Assembly (NCBI GenBank): GCA_015066715.1
Contig: SVNU01000001.1
Span: 76,318-120,822 of the forward strand
Source: Ruminococcus sp.
Lineage (GTDB): Bacteria; Bacillota; Clostridia; Oscillospirales; Ruminococcaceae
Direction of reading: 5' to 3'
Length of the DNA stretch: 44,505 nt
Shown here: piece by piece, positions 8,618 to 17,567 of the stretch
Numbering within the stretch: position 1 is the stretch's first letter
Layout: every line of letters begins with the position of its first letter
The notes under the pieces: generated by a model
The model's input: only the letters and a program-made list of their open reading frames with translations
What the model was told of the DNA's origin: nothing
The model's database searches: none
Made by a program: the position numbers and the translations under genes

Positions 8618-9895
8618 TTACCTTACATAGTCAAATTCAAATCCCATAATATTGACAGTAGCTCCTTCTTCAACACCCATTTCCTCAAGCTTGTCAATAA
8701 TACCGCTTCTGCGAAGAACCTGCTGGAAATACTGGAGTGAAGAATAGTCGTCAATGTTTATTGTGCGCATAATAGGTTCAAGCCATTTTGCGTCAACATA
8801 ATAAATTCCGTCCTCAATCTCAATTTCAAATCTGGTATTTGAAAGTGCCCTTTCCTCAAGTTCTTCCTGTGATATAGGTTCGGGTTCATATGCCTTTACA
8901 GGAGGAAGCTTTTCAAGTTCCTGAGCTATTATATTAATAAGCTCCCTTGTTCCCTGAGTTGTAGCAGCTGAAATTGCAAAAAACGGCATATCATTTTCTT
9001 CTGCAAACCGTCTTACACGTTCAATCTGCTCCTCATCCGCCATATCGCACTTATTCGCCGCAAGAATCTGCGGACACTGTGCCAGTTCCTCACTGAAATT
9101 TTCAAGCTCTGAATTTATGATATTGAAATCCTCAATCGGGTCACGGCCTTCAATTCCCGATGCGTCAACCACATGTACAATAAGACGGCACCTTTCAACG
9201 TGTCTCAAAAACTCATGTCCGAGTCCTACACCGTCGCTCGCACCTTCAATAAGTCCCGGAATATCTGCCATTACAAAGGAACGTTCCTCATCTATCTTTA
9301 CAACACCCAGAACCGGTGTAAGAGTTGTAAAATGATAATTTGCAATTTTCGGCTTGGCAGCGCTTACTGATGATATAAGAGTCGACTTGCCTACATTCGG
9401 AAAACCTACCAGACCCACATCTGCAATAAGCTTGAGCTCAAGAGTAACCTCGTACTCCTCACCGGGATAACCGGGCTTTGCAAATCTTGGAATCTGCCTT
9501 GTAGAAGAAGCAAAGTTCATATTTCCTTTACCGCCACGACCGCCCCTGGCAATAACCTGCGGCTCATCCGATGAAATATCTGCCATAATTCTGCCCGACT
9601 GAGCATCTCTTATAACTGTTCCTCTTGGCACTCTTATAATAAGGTCATCGGCGCTTTTTCCGGTACATCTTTTTGCACCGCCGTTTTCACCGTTTTTAGC
9701 CACATATTTACGCTTATATCTGAAATCTATAAGAGATGAAAAATTATCGTCAGCTACGAAAATCACATCTCCGCCCTTACCGCCGTTGCCGCCGTCAGGG
9801 CCGCCGGAAGCCACATATTTTTCACGATGGAACGAAACAGCACCATCGCCGCCGTTTCCTGCCTTAATTTTTATTTTCGCCTTATCAACAAACAT
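8618..9895 (-). CDS. obgE: Obg family GTPase
   Basis: Essential GTPase in ribosome assembly and stress response, acting on the large subunit. Domains in order: the glycine-rich Obg fold (KAGNGGDGAVSFHREKYV, PDGGNGGKGG) at about 1-158, the G domain with P-loop GFPNVGKST, DIPGLIEGASDGVGLGHEFL and NKCD, and a C-terminal OCT domain (FEIEIEDGIYYVDAKWLEPI). At 425 residues it is full length with the OCT extension usual in Firmicutes. It lies downstream of rplU-prp-rpmA but behind a terminator (9935-9960), so its expression may depend on read-through. Confidence 0.97.
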   Translation of the reverse strand: MFVDKAKIKIKAGNGGDGAVSFHREKYVASGGPDGGNGGKGGDVIFVADDNFSSLIDFRYKRKYVAKNGENGGAKRCTGKSADDLIIRVPRGTVIRDAQSGRIMADISSDEPQVIARGGRGGKGNMNFASSTRQIPRFAKPGYPGEEYEVTLELKLIADVGLVGFPNVGKSTLISSVSAAKPKIANYHFTTLTPVLGVVKIDEERSFVMADIPGLIEGASDGVGLGHEFLRHVERCRLIVHVVDASGIEGRDPIEDFNIINSELENFSEELAQCPQILAANKCDMADEEQIERVRRFAEENDMPFFAISAATTQGTRELINIIAQELEKLPPVKAYEPEPISQEELEERALSNTRFEIEIEDGIYYVDAKWLEPIMRTINIDDYSSLQYFQQVLRRSGIIDKLEEMGVEEGATVNIMGFEFDYVR

Positions 9896-9934
9896 TTTTC
9901 ACCTCTGATATTCTTCAAACAACTCATACAACAA

Positions 9935-9960
9935 AATCCCGTACCAGCCAGCACGGGATT
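9935..9960 (-). terminator. Terminator between rpmA and obgE
   Basis: An 8-bp perfect stem (AATCCCGT with ACGGGATT), 10-nt loop, then TTTTGTTG on the minus strand. It lies 17 bp after the rpmA stop and about 40 bp before obgE, so it probably reduces transcription from the ribosomal protein genes into obgE. Confidence 0.75.
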
Positions 9961-9976
9961 CCGATTAAATTTACAA

Positions 9977-10258
9977 TTAAGCTTCTGCGTAAACGCAAAC
10001 CTTCTTACGGTCACGACCAACACGTTCAAACTTAACTCTGCCGTCGATCATAGCAAAAAGTGTATCATCAGAACCGATACCAACGCCTTCACCTGGATGA
10101 ATGTGTGTACCTCTCTGACGAACGAGAATATTGCCGGCTGTTACAAACTGTCCGTCTGCTCTCTTAACACCAAGTCTCTTTGATTCTGAGTCACGTCCGT
10201 TCTTAGTTGAACCTGAACCCTTTTTATGAGCAAAGAACTGCATACTAATTCTAAGCAT
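9977..10258 (-). CDS. rpmA: 50S ribosomal protein L27 with cleavable N-terminal extension
   Basis: Large-subunit protein whose N-terminus reaches the peptidyl transferase centre. Seen: [18 protein letters not shown], then [23 protein letters not shown]. The extension MLRISMQFF before AHKKG is the Firmicutes type, removed after the two phenylalanines by the protease Prp, encoded immediately upstream. A strong GGAGGTG site within the end of prp sits 8 nt before ATG 10258. 93 aa. Confidence 0.97.
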   Translation of the reverse strand: MLRISMQFFAHKKGSGSTKNGRDSESKRLGVKRADGQFVTAGNILVRQRGTHIHPGEGVGIGSDDTLFAMIDGRVKFERVGRDRKKVCVYAEA

Positions 10259-10261
10259 GTC

Positions 10262-10579
10262 TTACACCTCCGTAAACTGTACTTTTAAGTTTCCTTTAAA
10301 TTCCCCTGCAATTTCCTGAAGCTGAAGCACAAGCCCCTGATAAAGCTTTTGCAAAACCTCATCGCCGGGAATATCGGTTTTTAAAGCAACAGTATCATCT
10401 ACTGCAGAGACATCTGCTTTATACCCGAAAATTTCGGTAATCAGATTAGCCGTCAACATTACTGCCGATGAAACGGAAGCACATACAATGTCACTCCCCT
10501 GTTCCGAATAACCTGAATGTCCCTTGACTTTAAAACCCGTAAGCTCGCCGTTTTTTCTGTAAAACTCAGCGATAGACAT
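10262..10579 (-). CDS. prp: Ribosomal-processing cysteine protease Prp
   Basis: Cysteine protease that removes the N-terminal extension of L27 in Firmicutes. Seen: VKGHSGYSEQGSDIVCASVS, giving the catalytic pair His21 and Cys33, and a length of 105 aa. It is placed between rplU and rpmA, as in Bacillus and Staphylococcus (ysxB). It starts 2 bp after rplU and stops 3 bp before rpmA, so the three genes are tightly coupled. Confidence 0.95.
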   Translation of the reverse strand: MSIAEFYRKNGELTGFKVKGHSGYSEQGSDIVCASVSSAVMLTANLITEIFGYKADVSAVDDTVALKTDIPGDEVLQKLYQGLVLQLQEIAGEFKGNLKVQFTEV

Positions 10580-10581
10580 AA

Positions 10582-10893
10582 TTAAGCCTTGATAGCTTCG
10601 ATTTTCACCTGTGTGTAAGGCTGTCTGTGACCCTGCTTCTTCTTTTCACCCTTCTTTGGCTTGTAAGTGAAAACAGTAATCTTCTTAGCCTTGCCGTTCT
10701 TTAAAACCTTAGCTTCAACAACAGCGTTATCAACATATGGAGCACCAACCTTGATTCCGTTATCAGAACCAACTGCTACTACCTTGTCAAAATTAACTGT
10801 CTGATCAGCCTCAACGTTAAGCTTTTCGATAAAGAGAGTATCGCCTTCCTTTACCTGATACTGCTTACCGCCTGTTTCAATAACTGCGTACAT
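10582..10893 (-). CDS. rplU: 50S ribosomal protein L21
   Basis: Large-subunit rRNA-binding protein. I start it at ATG 10893 ([18 protein letters not shown]), giving 103 residues, the family length. The open frame extends upstream to 11001, but that part is leader sequence lying downstream of the promoter and shows no conservation. Seen also: [20 protein letters not shown] near the C-terminus, the typical L21 basic region. It is the first gene of rplU-prp-rpmA. Confidence 0.96.
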   Translation of the reverse strand: MYAVIETGGKQYQVKEGDTLFIEKLNVEADQTVNFDKVVAVGSDNGIKVGAPYVDNAVVEAKVLKNGKAKKITVFTYKPKKGEKKKQGHRQPYTQVKIEAIKA

Positions 10894-10973
10894 TCTCGGC
10901 ACCTGCCTTTTCTTTAATACTCGCTGCGTTACGGCGGTCATCACTGACACTTTCAACCGTACACATGCGGCTA
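10894..10973 (-). ncRNA. Probable L21 leader RNA in the rplU 5' untranslated region
   Basis: About 80 nt separate the predicted transcription start from the rplU ATG. The RNA can fold a small hairpin GUCA-GUGA-UGAC inside a larger UACGG/CCGUA pairing. Firmicutes rplU mRNAs often carry an L21 leader thought to mediate autoregulation. I assign it by position and foldability and did not match the published consensus, so this is tentative. Confidence 0.4.
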
Positions 10974-10979
10974 AATTAC

Positions 10980-11008
10980 ATTTTATCACATTTGTTTTCA
11001 ATTGTCAA
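10980..11008 (-). promoter_or_regulatory. Consensus promoter for rplU-prp-rpmA
   Basis: Minus strand: TTGACA (11008-11003), 17-bp spacer, TAAAAT (10985-10980). The -35 is perfect. It is about 90 bp before the rplU start codon. Confidence 0.85.
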
Positions 11009-11095
11009 GAGCCGACAATAAAAATTTCCGCTTTTTGAGAACAAACTTTTTATACAATCCGCTGATAACCTTGTATTCCCACAAAGAACAAAACA

Positions 11096-11126
11096 AAAGA
11101 CATTTCCGAAAACCGGAAACGTCTTT
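11096..11126 (-). terminator. Terminator of ptsI
   Basis: A 13-bp stem (AAAGACATTTCCG with CGGAAACGTCTTT, one G-U on the minus strand) with a 5-nt loop, then TTTTG-rich sequence. It lies about 15 bp after the ptsI stop and marks the end of the long ruvC-to-ptsI run. Confidence 0.8.
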
Positions 11127-11141
11127 ATCAAATACATTATA

Positions 11142-12773
11142 TTATTTCAGCCTTATACTGCGAATCTTTTCCCTGAGGGGAAGAACAAAATGCGGAGAAA
11201 CCGAAAGTTCATCTATCCCCATCTGCAAAAATCGTTCTGTCAGCTGTGTGTCAGCCGCAAGCTCACCGCAGATTCCTATCCATTTTCCGCTGCTGTGGGC
11301 ATTGTCAGCCGCAAATTTTATAAGCCTTAAAACTGCCTCATGGTGACTGTCGCAATAATCCTCAACATCAGCATTCTGCCTGTCGCAGGCAAGTGTATAC
11401 TGAATAAGGTCGTTTGTGCCGACGCTGAAAAAATCAACCATCGGTGCAAGCATATCACTTATTACCGCAGCAGCAGGAGTTTCAATCATAATTCCCTTTT
11501 CAATTTTTCTGGAAATCTGAATACCCTCACTTTGCAGCTCCTTTTCAACCTCACTGCATATTGCCAGAATCCTTTCAAGCTCCGGCTTGCCTGTAATCAT
11601 CGGAAACATTATTCCGAGATTGCCAAAAGCCGATGCACGATAAAGTGCACGAAGCTGTGTTTTGAATATATCGGGACGCTTCAGACAAAGCCGCACCGCA
11701 CGAAGTCCAAGTGCCGGATTTTCCTCACGTCTTAGATTAAAATAGGGTGCCTGCTTGTCCGCACCAATATCAAGAGTTCTTATAATAACCTTTTTTCCCG
11801 CCATACTTTCAAGCACTTTTTTGTACACGGAAAACTGCTGTTCCTCGGTAGGAAAATCATCATTTTCAAGATAGATAAACTCACTTCTGAAAAGCCCGAT
11901 TCCTTCTGCATCATTTAAAAGTACAGCTCCTACATTATCCGCCGAACCGATATTTGCATAAAGCTTTATCCGTGTCCCGTCAAGAGTTACATTTTCCTTA
12001 CCCCTGAGCCTTTGGAGAAGCTCACGCTTATCTGCCTCCTCCGACTGTCTGAGCTGCATTTTCGTCATGGTATCGGTATCAGGCTCGATTATTAATTCAC
12101 CTGCCATACCATCAACCACAGCAGTCATGCCATCGCTGATTTCAGCAAGAAATTCTTCTCCAAGCCCTATAATTGCAGGAATATTCATATTTCTTGCAAG
12201 TATTGCAGTATGTGAATTTGAAGAACCGTTCGCAGTTACAAAGGCAAGGACATTGTCCTTATCAAGGGAAACGGTTTCACTGGGTGCCAGATCATCGGCA
12301 CATATAATAACCTTTTCGGTTAAGCTTTCCTCTGATTTTTCATCAGGGTTCAGGCATTCAATTATTCTGTTTGATATGTCTTTAACGTCAGAGGCTCTCG
12401 CCTGCATATAACTGTCGTCCATAGATGAAAACATTTGAGCAAAATTATCAGATGTGACCGCAACTGCATATTCAGCATTTGTCCACTGTGTTTCAATTAT
12501 ATTTTCAATTGATTCGTTGTAGTCCTCATCTTCAAGCATCATCAGGTGTATTTCAAAAATCCTGGCATTCGCCTCACCAACACTTACAAGTGCCTTTGAG
12601 TATATTTCTTCAAGCTGCTTTGCCGCCTCAAGTCTTGCATTCTCAAGACGTTTTTTTTCAGCCTGAATATCATCAATGCGAATTCTTCTTACCTCGACTC
12701 CGGTGCGATTGATAACCCGAAGCTTACCAATCGCAACACCGCCGTAAACACCCTTGCCTTTAAATTTTTTCAT
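11142..12773 (-). CDS. ptsI: PTS enzyme I (phosphoenolpyruvate-protein phosphotransferase)
   Basis: Cytoplasmic enzyme that takes phosphate from PEP and passes it to HPr. Seen: N-terminal GVAIGKLRVI, the phosphorylated His188 in NSHTAILARNMNIPAI, then the PEP-binding barrel with GIGLFRSEFIYLE, RTLDIGADKQ, NPALGLRAVRLCLKRPDIF, GIMIETPAA and FFSVGTNDLIQYTLACDR. The segment before the histidine is GSSNSH rather than the GGRTSH of well-studied enzymes. At 543 residues it is slightly short but complete. It follows ptsH by 17 bp, the reverse of nothing unusual: ptsH then ptsI is the common order. Confidence 0.97.
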   Translation of the reverse strand: MKKFKGKGVYGGVAIGKLRVINRTGVEVRRIRIDDIQAEKKRLENARLEAAKQLEEIYSKALVSVGEANARIFEIHLMMLEDEDYNESIENIIETQWTNAEYAVAVTSDNFAQMFSSMDDSYMQARASDVKDISNRIIECLNPDEKSEESLTEKVIICADDLAPSETVSLDKDNVLAFVTANGSSNSHTAILARNMNIPAIIGLGEEFLAEISDGMTAVVDGMAGELIIEPDTDTMTKMQLRQSEEADKRELLQRLRGKENVTLDGTRIKLYANIGSADNVGAVLLNDAEGIGLFRSEFIYLENDDFPTEEQQFSVYKKVLESMAGKKVIIRTLDIGADKQAPYFNLRREENPALGLRAVRLCLKRPDIFKTQLRALYRASAFGNLGIMFPMITGKPELERILAICSEVEKELQSEGIQISRKIEKGIMIETPAAAVISDMLAPMVDFFSVGTNDLIQYTLACDRQNADVEDYCDSHHEAVLRLIKFAADNAHSSGKWIGICGELAADTQLTERFLQMGIDELSVSPHFVLPLREKIRSIRLK

Positions 12774-12790
12774 CAGGCATTCCCCTTATT

Positions 12791-13048
12791 TTAAAGATTA
12801 TCCGCAAAGAACTTTTCAATTGCAGCTGCTGCAGCTTCCTCATCCGCACCATTTACGGTAACCGTTACCTTTTCTCCGTGCTTTATATTCATTCCCATAA
12901 GAGCCATGAGTTTTGTTGCATTAACAGACTTATCATCCTTTTGAATGATAATTTCACTCTGAAATTCCTTTGCTTTTTTCACAAGCATTCCTGCCGGTCT
13001 TGCATGAATTCCAAGCTTATCATTTATTGTAAATTCCAGTGTTTTCAT
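12791..13048 (-). CDS. ptsH: HPr-family phosphocarrier protein lacking Ser46
   Basis: Small phosphocarrier of the PTS. Seen: the active histidine His15 in KLGIHARPAGMLVKKAKEF, so it can accept phosphate from enzyme I. Counting from the first Met, the regulatory position reads KSVNATKLMALMG: residue 45 is Thr and residue 46 is Lys, where Bacillus HPr has Ser46 in NLKSIMG. Ser46 is the target of HPr kinase, so the CcpA-linked signal should not work through this protein unless Thr45 substitutes. 85 aa; ATG at 13048 with a GAAAGG site upstream. It lies directly before ptsI. Confidence 0.95.
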   Translation of the reverse strand: MKTLEFTINDKLGIHARPAGMLVKKAKEFQSEIIIQKDDKSVNATKLMALMGMNIKHGEKVTVTVNGADEEAAAAAIEKFFADNL

Positions 13049-13129
13049 AAATGTTACCTTTCTGTTTTATATTCGATAATTATCTTTCCCAAAGAAAGAA
13101 AATATATTCATTCGGTGGTTCAGTAATCA

Positions 13130-15433
13130 TCACATGCTTTTTACAGTGATTTCGCCCTCATCAGCAGTTACGCCGATTCCTGCAATAGTTCCTGTGTTTT
13201 CAATAATAATATCGGCAACCCTGTTTTCAACTTCCTGTCTTATAACACGTCTTATATCTCGTGCACCGTACGGCTTGCCGTATGATTTTTCCGCAATCAC
13301 CTCAAGAGCCTTTTCGTCATATTTGAAAATAATGTCCTTTTCAGAAAGCTGTTCCTTTATTTCATCAAGCATAAGTCCTGCAATTGATTCAAAATCAGAT
13401 TTTTCAAGCGGTCTGAATACAACAATTTCATCTATACGGCTGATAAATTCCGGACGCAGAAATTCTCTGAGCGCCTTCATCGCCTTATCCTTTGAAATTT
13501 CATCTGCCGATTTATTGAATCCAAGTCCGGTTGATTTGTCCGTAGAACCGGCATTTGATGTCATACAGATTATGGTATTTTCAAAATTGATTGTTCTTCC
13601 CTGTGCATCCTTAACCTTGCCCTCGTCAAGAATCTGCATAAGAATATTCATAACATCAGGATGTGCCTTTTCAATTTCATCGAAAAGCACTACCGAGTAC
13701 GGCTGACGTCTTACCTTTTCCGTAAGCTGTCCTGCTTCATCATATCCCACATATCCCGGAGGAGAACCAATCATTCTTGCAACCGAATGCTTTTCCATAA
13801 ATTCAGTCATATCAAGTCTGATAAGCGGTTCGGTTGAATCAAACAACTCGTTTGAAAGCACCTTTACAAGCTCTGTCTTACCAACACCTGTAGGACCTAC
13901 AAATATAAAGGATGCCGGACGTCTTCTCTTGCTGAGCTGTACTCTTGTTCGCTTTATACCCTCTGACAGAAGCTTTATAGCCTCGTCCTGTCCCACAACA
14001 TGCTTTTTCAGATTGTCCGAAAGATTCACCATTTTTGTAAACTCGGATTCAGCAATTTTATTTGACGGAATTCCTGTCCATAATTCAATTACCTTTGCAA
14101 GGTCTGACTCCTCAACCTGAATTTCCGCAATAACCTTTTCAAGCTCCTCAAGCTCGGATTTCACTCTTGCGATGTCACCCTTAACCTCTGCAAGGGCTTC
14201 ATAGTTTGGCTCTTCAGCTTCCTCAAGAGTTTTTTCCATATCCATAAGCGTTTTCAGTCTCTTTGACGCCTCATCATGCTTTGCAAGCTCAGGGTTTCTG
14301 ATACATGTGCAGGCACAGCTTTCATCAAGAAGGTCAATAGCCTTGTCAGGAAGGAATCTGTCCTGAATATATCTTTCAGAAAGCACGGCACACTGTCTTA
14401 TAAGCTCATCGCTTATCTTAACCCTGTGATATGCCTCATAATACTTTTTGATACCTTTAAGCACTTCAAACGTATCATCAATAGTCGGTTCGTTTACAGT
14501 TACCGGCTGGAATCGTCTTTCAAGAGCGCTGTCCTTTTCAATATACTTTCTGTATTCTCCGAAGGTTGTTGCACCAATTACCTGAACCTCACCCCTTGAA
14601 AGAGCCGGCTTGAGAATATTTGCCGCATTCATTGAGCCTTCCGAATCACCCGTACCGATAAGATTATGTACCTCATCAATAAACAGAATTATATTTCCTT
14701 CAGACTTAACCTCGTTTACAAGCCCCTTTACCCTGCTTTCAAACTGACCACGGAACTGCGTTCCCGCTACAAGTGCAGTAAGGTCAAGCAGATAAACCTT
14801 TTTATCCTTTAAGTTAAACGGAACGTCTCCCGAGACAATTTTCTGTGCAATACCCTCCGCAATAGCGGTTTTACCTACACCCGGTTCACCGATAAGACAT
14901 GGGTTATTCTTCTGACGACGTGACAGAATCTGCACTACTCTTGCAATCTCCTTGTCACGTCCGATAATGTTGTCAAGCTCATCCTTTTCTGCTCTTGCAG
15001 TAAGGTTTGTACAGTAGTTGTCAAGAAATTTAAGTTCCTTTTTCCTTTTCTTTTTGTCTGCTGCCCTGTCAGTTTTACTGCCTGATGATTTTTTATCACC
15101 GGACGAGCCTTCGTCTTTGTTCTTTTTCGGTGTCAGCATATTTTTAAGACTTGAAAGTCCGGCATTGTCAAACATGTTTTCGAGATACGGAGGCAGTGTT
15201 TCAGCGCCTCCCATTTCAAACCCGTCACCGTCAAGAAGCTCCATCATCTGGTCAGACATCTGCTCAAGGTCTTCATTTGTTATACCCATTTGTTCCATGT
15301 ATTCCGAAATCTGCGGAATATTTGACTCCTTTGCACATACCATGCAAAGACCCTCATTCTTTTTTTCATTACCCTGCATTGATGTTATAAACACAACCGC
15401 CGGTCTTTTTTTACATCTGCTGCATAATACCAT
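13130..15433 (-). CDS. ClpE-like AAA+ ATPase with N-terminal zinc finger
   Basis: Hsp100/Clp unfoldase that most likely feeds ClpP. Domains in order: an N-terminal zinc finger with Cys4/Cys7 and Cys30/Cys33 (CSRC and CMVC), an acidic-to-basic linker to about 135, AAA domain 1 with Walker A GEPGVGKT (182-189) and [11 protein letters not shown], a coiled-coil middle segment rich in Glu and Lys, then AAA domain 2 with [28 protein letters not shown] and [11 protein letters not shown] tripeptide LGF at about 637-639 occupies the ClpP-docking loop position. The zinc finger in place of the double Clp N-domain points to ClpE rather than ClpC. 767 aa. It follows cvpA by 18 bp. There is no CtsR-type regulator gene nearby. 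Confidence 0.88.
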   Translation of the reverse strand: MVLCSRCKKRPAVVFITSMQGNEKKNEGLCMVCAKESNIPQISEYMEQMGITNEDLEQMSDQMMELLDGDGFEMGGAETLPPYLENMFDNAGLSSLKNMLTPKKNKDEGSSGDKKSSGSKTDRAADKKKRKKELKFLDNYCTNLTARAEKDELDNIIGRDKEIARVVQILSRRQKNNPCLIGEPGVGKTAIAEGIAQKIVSGDVPFNLKDKKVYLLDLTALVAGTQFRGQFESRVKGLVNEVKSEGNIILFIDEVHNLIGTGDSEGSMNAANILKPALSRGEVQVIGATTFGEYRKYIEKDSALERRFQPVTVNEPTIDDTFEVLKGIKKYYEAYHRVKISDELIRQCAVLSERYIQDRFLPDKAIDLLDESCACTCIRNPELAKHDEASKRLKTLMDMEKTLEEAEEPNYEALAEVKGDIARVKSELEELEKVIAEIQVEESDLAKVIELWTGIPSNKIAESEFTKMVNLSDNLKKHVVGQDEAIKLLSEGIKRTRVQLSKRRRPASFIFVGPTGVGKTELVKVLSNELFDSTEPLIRLDMTEFMEKHSVARMIGSPPGYVGYDEAGQLTEKVRRQPYSVVLFDEIEKAHPDVMNILMQILDEGKVKDAQGRTINFENTIICMTSNAGSTDKSTGLGFNKSADEISKDKAMKALREFLRPEFISRIDEIVVFRPLEKSDFESIAGLMLDEIKEQLSEKDIIFKYDEKALEVIAEKSYGKPYGARDIRRVIRQEVENRVADIIIENTGTIAGIGVTADEGEITVKSM

Positions 15434-15451
15434 ATATTTTCTCCTTTTCTA

Positions 15452-16333
15452 TTACAGATATTTATAAAAATGCCTGAATATCTTTGTATTCTCAATTGTA
15501 TTCATGCTTATAAACGAATTATCATTTTCGGATATATTTATGATTATTTTCACAATAAAAGCAATTATCATAATTACTGCAAATGCTACAACAATCCCCA
15601 TAACGCCGCCTGCAAATTTATCAAGACGGTCATACCCGTTCAGAAGTCCGAAATCACCGGACTTGTTCGCAACAATAATTATTATTGTCATCAGAACAAA
15701 AAACACTATCAAAAATACCGCCGCACTTACAATTTTTTCCGCCGGCTCTCTTATGTAATTTTCCTCAATAAATTCCGGAAGCTTTTCAGGACTGTTAATA
15801 ATCATATCAACTGTTGAAAGAAAAAGCTCCTCGTTATTTTCGATATGGTTTACAATTTCCTCTGCAACATAAGGCGGAAGATTTACCCCGACCTGTGCCG
15901 CAAAAGCCTGAGCAAAACCGTTTATGATTTCCTTGTTGAAATTCTCTCTTGAATCGAGAATATTGCTGGCTTCACTGTTTGCGTATTCATAAAGCATGTT
16001 AAGACTGTTTTCATTTTCAAGAATAGTTCTTATTCTTTCATTGCTAAGTACCCCTGACAGTTCATTGCTTTCAATGATAGTCTTAACCGCATCCTCCGGA
16101 TTAAACTCCTCTACAGCGGCTTCAACCGCCTCAATATTTCCCTTTTTGAACATTTTTTCATATATCATTTCAGATGTGTAGCCACTGACTATCCACGCAA
16201 TGGCAACAGATGCCGCACATCCTATCGCTGTAACAATAATTTTGGAAAAACCCTTTCTTGAGCAATTTACGACGCACAGTACAGTTATGATAATAACCAG
16301 AGCATCCAAAAGCCACCAGAAATTTCCACCCAT
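15452..16333 (-). CDS. CvpA family membrane protein
   Basis: Integral membrane protein of the CvpA (colicin V production) family, whose role in most bacteria is unclear. Seen: the N-terminal LDALVIIITVLCVVNCSRKGFSK pattern read as LDALVIIITVLCVV followed by SRKGFSK, two N-terminal membrane segments (about 6-28 and 33-52), a long hydrophilic acidic loop to about 195, and two C-terminal segments (about 200-222 and 238-262) with DRLDKFAGGVMGIV between them. The loop makes it longer (293 aa) than the usual 170-200 residues. It lies between a DUF5711-like gene and the clpE-like gene with gaps of about 20 bp. Confidence 0.82.
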   Translation of the reverse strand: MGGNFWWLLDALVIIITVLCVVNCSRKGFSKIIVTAIGCAASVAIAWIVSGYTSEMIYEKMFKKGNIEAVEAAVEEFNPEDAVKTIIESNELSGVLSNERIRTILENENSLNMLYEYANSEASNILDSRENFNKEIINGFAQAFAAQVGVNLPPYVAEEIVNHIENNEELFLSTVDMIINSPEKLPEFIEENYIREPAEKIVSAAVFLIVFFVLMTIIIIVANKSGDFGLLNGYDRLDKFAGGVMGIVVAFAVIMIIAFIVKIIINISENDNSFISMNTIENTKIFRHFYKYL

Positions 16334-16355
16334 ATAATCTACACTCTCCGTTTCG

Positions 16356-17531
16356 TTATTTCACGTATTCTATTCTGTCAATTCGGTCATAACCAAGAAG
16401 GAATATATAATCCTCAATGAGAATAAAGCTGTCATATGAATTTTCGGAGCTTATTGTTTTCTGATTAGTTCCCTTAAAGCCATATCTGTTTATTCCTTCC
16501 TTATTCATGACAAGCACATACTTTTCTGCAAACTGTATGCATTTGCTTCCAGCCACATTAAATTCATTTTCATATTTTTCTTTTGTTTTTGAGCTTATGG
16601 TAGTTACATAACTCTGCCGCTTTGTTTCGTTTTCAAACAGCAAAGCCGCACCCTCTGCACTGTAATCCCAGTCAATAAGCACGCTCGGATATTCATATGT
16701 CATTTCCTGAACACCCTTTTTATTATAATATGCACACTTTGTATCACCTATAAGAAAAATTCCGTTTTCATCATAATATGTTTTAAGACACATGGTATTA
16801 AACGCCTCGGATTTCCACTTATCCTTTTCCGAATCAAAGGATACAGAAATAAGGTTTGTAACAAGTTCACCGTTAAGGGCATCGCTTGTTGATAATATGC
16901 ATCCCTTTGAATTCTCTGTAAAAGTAACATCAATTACTCTTTCAACACAGTCTCTGTTATAAATTTCCTCACCGTTTTCATCAAATACAGTAAGATGGCA
17001 TACATGATTTTCAGAGCTTGTAATAACAGCTGTATAACCATCCTCACTTATTCTTGCAAAAACTATTGTATCCTCAAGCTTTTTTGTGTAAATATTGTCC
17101 CTTCTGCTGTCAATACGGAAATTGTATCCGCCTGATTCATAAACAAGTACTTTTTTTCCTGCAATCTGAAGCATAGCATTTGCATATGCATGCTGACGCT
17201 CCTCGTACAATTCACCGTCTGTATCATATATATACAGATATGCGTCACTTAAAATTGCAAGATAATCATTTAAATTTCCTACCTGATAATCAATTCCTCC
17301 GGAGATACTCAGAGGGAAGTTACCCTCGCTGTTTCCGTTTGAATTTGACTTTACACTCTGAAAACGGCTGCCTATTCCCTCAAGCTTCGGAAACCATTCA
17401 TCAACCTTGACATATGCAGTTATCGCAAAGGATACTGCAATAGCAAAAAGAATAAATCTTGTAAGCTGCTTACGCCGCTTTTTTCTTTTTCTGAGAAGTA
17501 CAATATCAATATCTTTAACGTCTTTTTTCAT
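16356..17531 (-). CDS. DUF5711-like single-pass membrane protein
   Basis: Function unknown. A basic N-terminal tail (LLRKRKKRRKQLTR) is followed by one membrane segment (about residues 25-43), so the remaining 350 residues probably face outside. That part has repeated beta-strand-like blocks with phrases such as DAYLYIYDTDGELY and LTVFDENGEEIYN, which suggests a propeller-like fold. It resembles the DUF5711 proteins of Clostridia, often beside CvpA; the assignment is from memory of the pattern and is less certain than the topology. 391 aa, 22 bp before cvpA. Confidence 0.65.
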   Translation of the reverse strand: MKKDVKDIDIVLLRKRKKRRKQLTRFILFAIAVSFAITAYVKVDEWFPKLEGIGSRFQSVKSNSNGNSEGNFPLSISGGIDYQVGNLNDYLAILSDAYLYIYDTDGELYEERQHAYANAMLQIAGKKVLVYESGGYNFRIDSRRDNIYTKKLEDTIVFARISEDGYTAVITSSENHVCHLTVFDENGEEIYNRDCVERVIDVTFTENSKGCILSTSDALNGELVTNLISVSFDSEKDKWKSEAFNTMCLKTYYDENGIFLIGDTKCAYYNKKGVQEMTYEYPSVLIDWDYSAEGAALLFENETKRQSYVTTISSKTKEKYENEFNVAGSKCIQFAEKYVLVMNKEGINRYGFKGTNQKTISSENSYDSFILIEDYIFLLGYDRIDRIEYVK

Positions 17532-17567
17532 ACTGTTGCTGTCCCCTTATCTATCGGTGGATTTATC

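Noticed and set aside
13049-13129. Promoter before ptsH
   Set aside because: TATAAA occurs, but no acceptable -35 at a proper distance. Left unassigned; ptsH may be read from clpE.
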